From Parachlamydiales bacterium (GTDB lineage Bacteria; Chlamydiota; Chlamydiia; Chlamydiales; Parachlamydiaceae), in assembly GCA_020051075.1 (NCBI GenBank), contig JAGVJP010000122.1:1-44985 (forward strand): DNA of 44,985 nucleotides. Reading direction: 5' to 3'. The notes beneath the pieces are model-generated. The model saw only the letters and a list, made by a program, of their open reading frames with translations, made no database searches and had not been told where the DNA came from. Below, piece after piece: positions 18,414-26,377 of this stretch; position 1 is the stretch's first letter; the number at the start of each line of letters is the position of its first letter. The translations under genes were made by a program, and so were the position numbers.

Positions 18414-19499
18414 CTACATCAGACGGCTCGTGATTTGAGTTTGAGATTGAACAAGGGTATTGCACAAGTCATAACGTTGAGAGATCATCTGGTTGAGTGT
18501 CTGCATAAACTGCTCTAGACCTTTCGCATCAGTTTGATCCATATCCCTCAACTGTTGCCATCCTTGAATGGTATTATTGGTATTGGTGTTTAAGTCTGAT
18601 CTTCGATCTGCGGCATCTTTTTTATCTTTGCTGTCTTTCCTGCCGAGATAACCATACTGATCCGATTGTGTCACCATTCCAACAGATGCGATCCACTGGT
18701 TTTTAGCCTTCTGCTGCTGAATATTTTTTTCCACTGCCTTGGCTTGAACGACAACGAGATTTCGAAGCACGTCGGTCGTTTCTAGCAAAAGCTGTACCAT
18801 GCTCATGATAGAAAACCTCGGTTTTTTTTCATCTGTTTTAATTTCTGGTGGCACTTCGACCTGGATTGTGATTTCATCCATGGTCTTAGACCAATCTTCC
18901 TCGGATTGTTTTGGGATGAAAAAGCCCTTATCTTCAATTTGCTGTTCTGAAAATAACTGTACCTCTTCTTGAAATCCCTCTTTTGTCCCGAAGGTTTCAT
19001 TGAAATTCGTTTCAAAATCCTCTAATGTAACGCCATCTTTACCCAACCCTAAAAAATCTTGATATTGAGAAGAAAAGGCGTCGAGATGGTCTGTCAACTC
19101 TTCACTTGTAGGGGGTTGATAAGTTCCAAGAAATGCAACGAAAGCTTTTTCGAATTGTCCATCGAGGTCTTTAGCCATCCCCTCTTTCCCATACATATTC
19201 TGATTGGCTACAAAGGCAGGATCATTCTGAAAAACTGAATTGAATGAATCGAATAAACTCGAACGAACCTCTTCTGAAAGTTTCTCGTCGTTATTTTGTT
19301 TGGATGCAACGCTCAAAAGAGCACTAAACTGTTTCCAATCCGTGATATTTTTGAGGTCACTCCCATTCTGCATCAGTAACTTAGCCAGAGCTTCTTGACT
19401 CCGATCCATTCCCTGGCCAGGGCCTTGTGGCGCCACACCTGTGTAACGAACGCCTCCCGTCCTTCTTATTGAATCTGATATTAACATATTTGGGTCCAT
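18414..19499 (-). CDS. Protein in the LcrV position, candidate T3S needle-tip or translocator-associated protein
   Basis: A 361-residue soluble protein without membrane segments. I chose ATG 19499, preceded by GGAGAAG; a GTG two codons earlier is less well spaced. Residues 1-35 are flexible. Residues about 35-200 are mixed and acidic, and the last 140 residues form long helices (SMVQLLLETTDVLRNLVVVQ, then QFMQTLNQMISQRYDLCNTL). Size and the presence of a long C-terminal helix resemble tip proteins (LcrV, IpaD; about 330 residues), and it is the first gene of the block before lcrH, copB, lcrH, copD. I do not recognise the sequence itself. A CopB/CopD-associated substrate is the other option. 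Confidence 0.55.
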   Translation of the reverse strand: MDPNMLISDSIRRTGGVRYTGVAPQGPGQGMDRSQEALAKLLMQNGSDLKNITDWKQFSALLSVASKQNNDEKLSEEVRSSLFDSFNSVFQNDPAFVANQNMYGKEGMAKDLDGQFEKAFVAFLGTYQPPTSEELTDHLDAFSSQYQDFLGLGKDGVTLEDFETNFNETFGTKEGFQEEVQLFSEQQIEDKGFFIPKQSEEDWSKTMDEITIQVEVPPEIKTDEKKPRFSIMSMVQLLLETTDVLRNLVVVQAKAVEKNIQQQKAKNQWIASVGMVTQSDQYGYLGRKDSKDKKDAADRRSDLNTNTNNTIQGWQQLRDMDQTDAKGLEQFMQTLNQMISQRYDLCNTLVQSQTQITSRLM

Positions 19500-19665
19500 A
19501 AACACTTCTCCATTTAGCTTTTAATGAGAGGCAAGAGTGATGCTCATCCCTCGCACTCACTCAACTATAATATAATTAACATTATTAAAATAAACACCCA
19601 TGTTTAATATTATAATTCATAAGCTGTTTTATTATTATAAAGTTTTCTATTTATTTAAAAACAAG
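19500..19665 (-). promoter_or_regulatory. AT-rich promoter region of the translocator block
   Basis: The gap is very AT-rich and contains several TATAAT-like boxes on the minus strand (for example 19634-19639). No -35 box with standard spacing stands out, so this is a region call only. Confidence 0.3.
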
Positions 19666-22569
19666 CTAAGCAAGGGAGAACCCGGAAAATGCAGCATTTG
19701 GATGCTCTGCTTCTATCTTCGTCAATAAAGCATCGGCCAATTCTTTTTCAAGGTAAACAGTGCTGTCACTGGATCCATAATAATGTTTAATCGGTACGTT
19801 TATTGGATCGGCAAAGTGTCCAATGGCTTTGCCGGCACGTGCGTCATCTTTATAGTAGTGTTGATTTAATTCATAAACATCAGCCAACATTGGATACATC
19901 GCCTTCATCATGTTAAAATAAGAGGGGCGGCAGTTCTCGCATAGCTTCCTTTTCAAATCCAATAACTCACTCGAATTGACTAATAACATCGCCTCCTCAT
20001 CAACCAAGAACTTCAACAGCTCTCCTTTTAATTGCGAGGGCAGCGGTGTCTCCGGTTTCTGAACAAATTCTTTCAGCTGAGCGACGAGCTCCGCCCCTTC
20101 TGAAGTAGACTGAGAAAGTGCTTGGATGCTGCTGAGATACTCGTTGCGCGCGTGCTGTCGCTCAAACAAGGCGTCTTGTTGACGCTGCGTTATACGAGGA
20201 AACAGTTGTGCAGCAATAGATGCTCTTTTTTCTGCCGCCTCGGGAGCATCTGAAGAAATGTCATTTTTAATCTTTAGTTTCTCGCCAACGTGCAATCCAC
20301 CAGGATTCAATACCATTAATTCCCCAACATCCTGTTGATAACGTCGAGCGAGCGATTCCCATGTATCGCCCTGGCGGACACGAATATGGGAGAGGTCGTC
20401 TTCTATCATGTTCCACAGAGCGAGGAGTTCGGGTGTATTGACTTGCGAGACTTCACCAACAAAATGTGTTCTTAAATCTTTCACTGTCGCTTTTTCGTTT
20501 ACCCATCGAGCACCGGTGAGATCATAGTTCTTGATGTATGGCGCCAAACGGTGTTGAATATCTTCTTTCACATGTTTTGAAAGCCTCTTATAAATTGGTG
20601 CGTCTTCTCTCTTGACCCAATGATCGACGCGGAGATCACGCTCATCACTCTTCATCAACCGTTGCACAACTTCGTCGCTTAATGGCTGATCTTTCCAACC
20701 AGTTTGTAATAAAACGGATCGCAATGGGATCAGGTATTCCAAATCACCCGCACCGCGCCTCTGGATTTGCAAAACATTGCTCTCTGACAAAGCGATGTCG
20801 GTATCGAACAAGACAAACTCCCAGCGGACATCTAAGGCCTTTTGCAATTCAGGCAGATTTTTTAAAGGTAGCTGAATCTCCTGCTCCCCTTCGTTAAATT
20901 TTATTACAGTGTCTGGAGACACCTTTCCATCCAAATAAGCAACAACGAGTGTTTTAAAGTCTCCTTCCCCTGGTCCCACACTAGGAATGGAGAATTTGAT
21001 GTTTTTATACCGCTCATACTCCTCATTTGATTCTGGTATGACTCCCAAGTTTGCGCTATGCAAATCCATCATTTGCAGCTCGCCTGTGAGAATCGCATTG
21101 AACTCAGCATTGGGAGTCAATCGGGATAGAAGATTATTCCTAACAATAGGATTCAATTCCTTCATTAAAATCATCTCAGCAATAAAAGGCTTGGCTTGAA
21201 CGCCGGTTAATGGAGACACTGTATCTTTCTCAATTTGCATGAGCTCTGGGGTGACGATCTTCCATTTTACATCCACCGCGGTCTGCATTTGTTCTGCTGT
21301 CGGCGCTATGCCGCTAGAGGGTGTTATCACCGCTTCAAGTTCAGAAAGCGGACGTCCTTGAAGCTTCAAGGCATGGATCGTCTTAAAATCGGTTTCGACT
21401 TTATCCCCTTCCTCATTCGTATAAGACCATCTAAATTTTTCACACTGATCATAAGCGGTTTTTTCAGTCGGATTGCGTAATTTTGGACAAAAATAAAGAC
21501 TAGAAGTTGGACTATGCAGGGCTGGGATATAACCTAACGCTTTAGCAAACTCTGTTTCCTGGATAAACAGATCATGAATGGATATAGAATTCTCGTCGTT
21601 GGGAGGGCTAATCAAGGCGTCATCTGGCAACTGATGGGCTAAATGAAGCCTTTGCAACTCTCCAAAAGAGACAGTTTTTGGCTCTTCACCCGGAAGCTTA
21701 AGCTGAAATTCTTTGTTTCGAAAAAATTCATATCCTTCTTTCAGGCTGTCTTCTCCTTTTGGTGTGGATTCTTGTTGTTCTAATATCATCCGATCTGTAA
21801 TAGATAATTTGTCGGTAATTCTCGCCTTCAATTCAGGCGATCCTGAAAGAGAATCCGGAGTAAATCCTCTCGCCCGAGTTTCCTCAGAAACTTCTAGGCC
21901 GAATTTCCCTGCCGATGCGCTTTGCATATCGAATGTTCCAACAACAGCTTGTTTAGACATTAACCCGAACATCTCATTGACAAGATGCTCTTCTTCTTTT
22001 GCTCTTGCACTTGTACGTTTAAAAACAACCCCTTCTTCAGGAATGAGAAAGACTGCCTGTACTGAAACGTTGCTATTCTGAACAACAGATGTTTTCTCAG
22101 TTAAATTCTTTAAGGCTTGCAAGCCTGCTTGGGCCGCCTTCCCCTTAGAAGCTGCTGCCTGAGCAGCAAAATGGGTATCATGCTGGGTGATTGTGCCTTT
22201 AATCTGCGCCATAAGAGGCAAAATTTTCTTCTCATATAAAATCTGAAACTCCTCTTTTGCAGGAAAGTCTTGCTCTAACAACACCCTCATCCGGTTTTCA
22301 AGATCAAAGATTTCAAAAACATCTTCGAGTTCTTCCAGATCTCGTTTGATCGCCTCTGCCTCATTACCAGCTTCTTGCGCGGTCATAATGACAGGTGGAG
22401 TAAATTTTGTTTTTTTAGGCCCTTCAGCAAGAGATTGTGTTTGCTGCTGAAATATCTCTGTGATTGGATCTAACTCTCCACCCAATCCGCCTGTCTCTGT
22501 TCCTTCTCCTGAAGAGGAATAGAAATTAATAGTAACAAAATTATTATAATCGCTACTTGCATTACTCAT
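19666..22569 (-). CDS. LysM-containing protein with kinase-like motifs, effector candidate, paralogue 1
   Basis: A 967-residue protein, about as long as and clearly homologous to the next gene upstream. A LysM domain occupies about 726-766 (RVRQGDTWESLARRYQQDVG, LNPGGLHVGEKLKI). Other residues fit a protein/PI3-kinase-like fold: K184 in VVFKR, E199 in the following helix (HLVNEMFGL), a VVGTF segment near 208, the catalytic-loop pattern D502-L-H-S-A-N507 (as in the DRHxxN of PI3-kinases) and an FDTD segment at 588-591 in the place of DFG. Repeated modules of about 50 residues (start W.., centre F..L..L..) resemble GYF-like units. No signal peptide is present, and no ribosome binding site precedes 22569. 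Its place next to the translocator genes suggests a T3S cargo. Function unproven. Confidence 0.7.
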   Translation of the reverse strand: MSNASSDYNNFVTINFYSSSGEGTETGGLGGELDPITEIFQQQTQSLAEGPKKTKFTPPVIMTAQEAGNEAEAIKRDLEELEDVFEIFDLENRMRVLLEQDFPAKEEFQILYEKKILPLMAQIKGTITQHDTHFAAQAAASKGKAAQAGLQALKNLTEKTSVVQNSNVSVQAVFLIPEEGVVFKRTSARAKEEEHLVNEMFGLMSKQAVVGTFDMQSASAGKFGLEVSEETRARGFTPDSLSGSPELKARITDKLSITDRMILEQQESTPKGEDSLKEGYEFFRNKEFQLKLPGEEPKTVSFGELQRLHLAHQLPDDALISPPNDENSISIHDLFIQETEFAKALGYIPALHSPTSSLYFCPKLRNPTEKTAYDQCEKFRWSYTNEEGDKVETDFKTIHALKLQGRPLSELEAVITPSSGIAPTAEQMQTAVDVKWKIVTPELMQIEKDTVSPLTGVQAKPFIAEMILMKELNPIVRNNLLSRLTPNAEFNAILTGELQMMDLHSANLGVIPESNEEYERYKNIKFSIPSVGPGEGDFKTLVVAYLDGKVSPDTVIKFNEGEQEIQLPLKNLPELQKALDVRWEFVLFDTDIALSESNVLQIQRRGAGDLEYLIPLRSVLLQTGWKDQPLSDEVVQRLMKSDERDLRVDHWVKREDAPIYKRLSKHVKEDIQHRLAPYIKNYDLTGARWVNEKATVKDLRTHFVGEVSQVNTPELLALWNMIEDDLSHIRVRQGDTWESLARRYQQDVGELMVLNPGGLHVGEKLKIKNDISSDAPEAAEKRASIAAQLFPRITQRQQDALFERQHARNEYLSSIQALSQSTSEGAELVAQLKEFVQKPETPLPSQLKGELLKFLVDEEAMLLVNSSELLDLKRKLCENCRPSYFNMMKAMYPMLADVYELNQHYYKDDARAGKAIGHFADPINVPIKHYYGSSDSTVYLEKELADALLTKIEAEHPNAAFSGFSLA

Positions 22570-22672
22570 AAAAACACTTAGTATAAATATTAAAAATACT
22601 CGATTATAATTATCGTGTTTTATTATTTATAATTTATTAAGTATAATTATTTAGCGTAATAATCTATTTATT

Positions 22673-22744
22673 GAGGTAGTTGCAGAAGTCCTTATCGTGC
22701 CCGGGCAGGGGCACGGGCACGATAAGGAATTCTGCAATACCCTC
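22673..22744. repeat. Short palindrome of the TTGCAGAAGTCC family
   Basis: The arms TTGCAGAAGTCCTTATCGTG and, reverse-complemented from the right, TTGCAGAATTCCTTATCGTG pair with one mismatch and continue into CCCG, leaving a loop of about 10 bases. The ends match those of the elements at 541 and 34397. It fills the gap between the two LysM paralogues. Confidence 0.8.
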
Positions 22745-22771
22745 TCTGGGGCAGCGACGCTTGGTCGTTTT

Positions 22772-22842
22772 AATGATTTCTCAATTTTCTCATCATTCCT
22801 CACTGATCTCACAGGCTCTGTGGTGATGTATGCAACAACGCC
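22772..22842. repeat. Half copy of the 8.2-kb MITE
   Basis: Starting at GATTTCTCAATTTTCTCAT and ending at CAACAACGCC, this matches the right half of the element at 8193-8351 with a few mismatches. The left half is missing. It ends eight bases before the stop codon of the paralogue 2 gene. Confidence 0.8.
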
Positions 22843-22850
22843 ACACCGCT

Positions 22851-25800
22851 CTAAAAATGTCCAAAAAAGGCAGGTTTTTCAACGTCTTCCATTCTTTTCC
22901 AGAGATCTTCGGCCAATTGGTTTTCAAAAGCATTCTCAGGAGCTGCCCACCTGTCAGCTGCGACCACCTCGTTCAGAGGAGCTCTATAAAATCCAATGGC
23001 TTCGCCCGCTGCAGCATCATCATTGTCATAGTGAAGTTGATTTAATTCGTATGCGTCTGCCAATAAAGGATACATCGCCTTCATCATGTTAAAGTAGGAG
23101 GGACGGCACCATTCACATAATGTCTGTTTTACCACCAACAGCTCACTGGGATCCTCAAACAGCTTCTGCTCTTTATCCAACATCTCAAATAGCTGTTTTT
23201 TCATCCTCGAATTCAGAGGTGTCTCAGGCTTTTGAACAAATTCCTTCATCTGAGCGATGAGTTCTTCACCCTCTAAAGTGGATTGAGCAAGCGTTTGATA
23301 GCTGCTCAGATATTCGCTGCGAGAGTGCTGACGTTCAAACAATGCTTCTTCTTGACGATGGGTCATGCGGGGAAAGAGCTGGGCAGCAATAGATGCCCTT
23401 CTTTGGGCAGCCTCGGGAGAAGAAGTCGTTAAGTCATAACTAATTCTCGCTTTTTGGCCAGGCTGCAAACCACCAGGGTTTAAAGCAAACAACTCTTCCA
23501 CACTCTGATGATGTCGGCGGGCGATTGTTTCCCAGGTGTCGTTCTGGCGGACAATGACAGATGAAAGATCACTTTCTATTTCGTACCAAAAAGCATTAAG
23601 CTCTGGAGTGTCGACATGAGAAAGCTCGCTAACAAACTCTTTTTGCAAACTCTTGACTGTTGTTTCTTCGTAAGCTCCTCTCCTGCTACTGAGATCATAT
23701 TTGGCAATGTATGGCGCAACTTGTTGTTGAATGCTCTCTTTAACATCTTTTGAGAGCCTCTTATAAATCGGAGCATCTTCTCTTTTAACCCAATGTTCCA
23801 CGCGACGATCCCGTTCATCACTATCGATCAGCCGTTGGACAACCTCGTCGCTTAAAGGGCGATATTTCCAGGCTGTCTCCAATAAAACTGAGCGCAAGGG
23901 GATCAGATATTCTCTTTCCGGCTCCTGAAAGGCCTTTTCCAAATCGGGGAGATCTTTTAAAGGCCGTTGAACCAACACCCCTTCTTCTTCAAATTCAATC
24001 ACAGTATCCGGAGAAAGTGTTCCATTATAATAATCATTTATCAGCGAATAGAAATCCTTTTCAAATTCTCCGACAACAAAAACCGTTTCATCAAAATTGC
24101 GATTTCGGCGTGTTTGGATCTGTAAAGCATTATTTTCTGTCATAGACATATCCGTATCAAAAATAACGAACTTCCAACGGACATCTAGAGCATTCTGCAA
24201 ATCAGGAAGATCTTGTAAGGGAAGCTGGATCAGCTCATCTCCTTCGTTGAATTCAATGACCGTTTCTGGAAGGATTTTCCCTTCTAAATATTCGGAAATA
24301 AGCTTGTTGAAGTTTTTTTCACCTTCTCCCAAACCAGGGGTCGTAAATTTAATATTCTTGAACCGTTCATACGCCTCATTGGGTTCCGGAGCAACTCCTA
24401 GATTGCCTCCATGCAAATCCAGTAATTGAAATTCTCCTGTAAGAATCGCGTTGAACTCGGCGTCAGGAGTGAGCCGTTCCAGAATAGCCTCTCGAATGGG
24501 AGCATCCAAATCCTTCATCAAAAGCATTTCAGAAATAAACGGCTTGGCTTGAACACCAGTCAAAGGAGCCACTGATTCCCCTTCAATTTGCATCAGTTCC
24601 GGAGTAACAACCTTCCATTGAACATTCAATGCGATCATCAGATCATCAACCGTCGGTGCAACGTCACTGGAGGTAACAGTTACCGCTTCCAGTCCGTGGA
24701 GCGGTTGTCCTTGAAGGATCAAAGAATGGGCTGTCTTAAAATCTGTTTGGACCTTATCTCCTTCTTCATTTGTATAAGACCATTTAAATTTTTCACACTG
24801 CTCATAAGCAGCTTTTTCTTCTGGATTGTTTAATTTTGGACAAAGGTATAAGGTTCGAGCTGAGCCATGGATCATTGGGAAATAATGCAGCGCGGAAGCA
24901 AATGCGACATCATCGACTAACAGATCATGAATCGTAGAAGACTCACCCGTCGGACTAGTGATTCGAGCATCAGGTGGCAATTGATGAGCCAAATTGAGTC
25001 TTTGTAATTCTCTGAAAGAGACAGTTTTAGGCTCTTCACCCGGTACCTCAAGCTGGAAGTCAACTTTTTGGAAAAATTCATAGCCCTCTTTCGCTCTATC
25101 TTCTTGCTGAGGTGTGGATTCTTGTTTTAACAATACCTTCCGGTCTACACCAGATAATTTTTCGGTAATTCTAGCCTTCAATTCAGGCGATCCTGAAAGG
25201 GATTCCGGAGTGAATCCTCTCGCCCGAGTCTCCTCAGAAACTTGAAGTCCAAACTTCACTGTTTCAGTGCTTTGAATGTCGAATGTTCCTACAACAGCTT
25301 GTTTAGATGTTAATCCAAACAGCTCATTGACAAGATGCTCTTCTTCTTTTGCCTTCTCGCTTGAACGCTTATAAACAACGCCCTCTGCTGGGATTAAAAA
25401 GACCTCCTGCTGAGAGACACCGCTATTTTGAACAACAGATTTTTTCTCCGTTAAATTTTTTAACGCCTGCAAACCTGCTTGGGCAGCCTTTCCTTTAGAA
25501 GCTGCTGCCTGAGCTGCAAAATGGATATGATGCTGGGTGATAGTCCCTTTAATCTGCGCCATAAGAGGCAAAATTTTCTGCTCATATAAAATCTGACATT
25601 CCTCTTTTGCAGAAAAGTCTTGTTCTAACAACACCCTCATTCGGTTTTCAATATCAAAGATGTCAAAAACGTCTTCTAGTTCTTCGAAATCTCGTTTGAT
25701 TGCCTCTGCTTCATCACCTGCTTCCTGAGGGGTCATCACGACAGGTTGAGTAAATTTCGTTTTTTTAGGCTCTTCAGCAAGAGGTTGTGTTTGCTGCTGA

Positions 25801-25919
25801 AATATCTCTGTCAAGTGATTTGCCTCTTCCAACGATTGATTCCCGCTTACTTCTTCTCTGTAAGACGAATTTAAAGGGATAGCAACAAAATCACTATATT
25901 CACCGCTTAAATTATTCAT
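22851..25919 (-). CDS. LysM-containing protein with kinase-like motifs, effector candidate, paralogue 2
   Basis: A 1022-residue tandem paralogue of the gene at 19666, collinear over its whole length. The kinase-like residues are kept at almost the same numbers: K184 (VVYKR), D501-L-H-G-G-N506 and a later FDTD. The LysM domain begins near 791 (VRQNDTWETIARRHHQSVEE). The extra 55 residues come from an internal duplication at about 620-670, where the module NFNKLISEYLEGKILPETVI (about 535) recurs as DFYSLINDYYNGTLSPDTVI. No ribosome binding site is seen before 25919. Conservation of the candidate catalytic residues in both copies argues for an enzymatic function; the substrate is unknown. Confidence 0.7.
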   Translation of the reverse strand: MNNLSGEYSDFVAIPLNSSYREEVSGNQSLEEANHLTEIFQQQTQPLAEEPKKTKFTQPVVMTPQEAGDEAEAIKRDFEELEDVFDIFDIENRMRVLLEQDFSAKEECQILYEQKILPLMAQIKGTITQHHIHFAAQAAASKGKAAQAGLQALKNLTEKKSVVQNSGVSQQEVFLIPAEGVVYKRSSEKAKEEEHLVNELFGLTSKQAVVGTFDIQSTETVKFGLQVSEETRARGFTPESLSGSPELKARITEKLSGVDRKVLLKQESTPQQEDRAKEGYEFFQKVDFQLEVPGEEPKTVSFRELQRLNLAHQLPPDARITSPTGESSTIHDLLVDDVAFASALHYFPMIHGSARTLYLCPKLNNPEEKAAYEQCEKFKWSYTNEEGDKVQTDFKTAHSLILQGQPLHGLEAVTVTSSDVAPTVDDLMIALNVQWKVVTPELMQIEGESVAPLTGVQAKPFISEMLLMKDLDAPIREAILERLTPDAEFNAILTGEFQLLDLHGGNLGVAPEPNEAYERFKNIKFTTPGLGEGEKNFNKLISEYLEGKILPETVIEFNEGDELIQLPLQDLPDLQNALDVRWKFVIFDTDMSMTENNALQIQTRRNRNFDETVFVVGEFEKDFYSLINDYYNGTLSPDTVIEFEEEGVLVQRPLKDLPDLEKAFQEPEREYLIPLRSVLLETAWKYRPLSDEVVQRLIDSDERDRRVEHWVKREDAPIYKRLSKDVKESIQQQVAPYIAKYDLSSRRGAYEETTVKSLQKEFVSELSHVDTPELNAFWYEIESDLSSVIVRQNDTWETIARRHHQSVEELFALNPGGLQPGQKARISYDLTTSSPEAAQRRASIAAQLFPRMTHRQEEALFERQHSRSEYLSSYQTLAQSTLEGEELIAQMKEFVQKPETPLNSRMKKQLFEMLDKEQKLFEDPSELLVVKQTLCEWCRPSYFNMMKAMYPLLADAYELNQLHYDNDDAAAGEAIGFYRAPLNEVVAADRWAAPENAFENQLAEDLWKRMEDVEKPAFFGHF

Positions 25920-26090
25920 AATAATAGTATATTTGTTAGTTTTTTTAGAAACTCATAAATACTATTATTATATTTTATTGTTTAAAATATATTAAGCTTG
26001 ATAATTAATAACAAAAATATGTTATTAATTTAAACAAACAGAAATAAAGAGAACGAAAGGAAAGGGAAATTGCAAGAAGAATTTATGGCT

Positions 26091-26365
26091 ATTTCATCAC
26101 TACGACAAGCCACTATCCTGCCCTATCCTCCCTATCTTGTAAAATTGACAGGATGAGAAGGATAAAAAGGATGGGTGGTGCGTGAGATATTCGCTATCTT
26201 GCCCTATCTTTCCTATCCTCCCTATCCTGTGAAATTGACAGGATGGGAAGGATAAAAAGGATGATGGTGCGTGAGATATTCGCTATCCTGCCCTATCTTT
26301 CCTATCCTCCCTATCTTGTGAAATTGACAGGATGGGAAGGATAAAAAGAATGATGATAGGAAATG
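26091..26365. repeat. Three tandem copies of an 85-90 bp repeat
   Basis: Each unit reads CTATCCTGCCCTATC, then CCTATCCTCCCTATC, then TGAAATTGACAGGATG and GGAAGGATAAAAAGGATG; copies 1 and 2 end in GGTGCGTGAGATATTCG. Parts pair within a unit (CATCCTGT/ACAGGATG type). The same sequence family forms the perfect palindrome at 31692-31786. The remaining part of this gap, 25920-26090, is AT-rich and probably holds the promoter of the upstream-directed paralogue 2. Confidence 0.85.
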
Positions 26366-26377
26366 GCTCTGGCAGCG

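Noticed and set aside
26091..26365. Possible CRISPR array
   Set aside because: The units are contiguous, 85-90 bp, with no unique spacers of constant length and no cas gene nearby.
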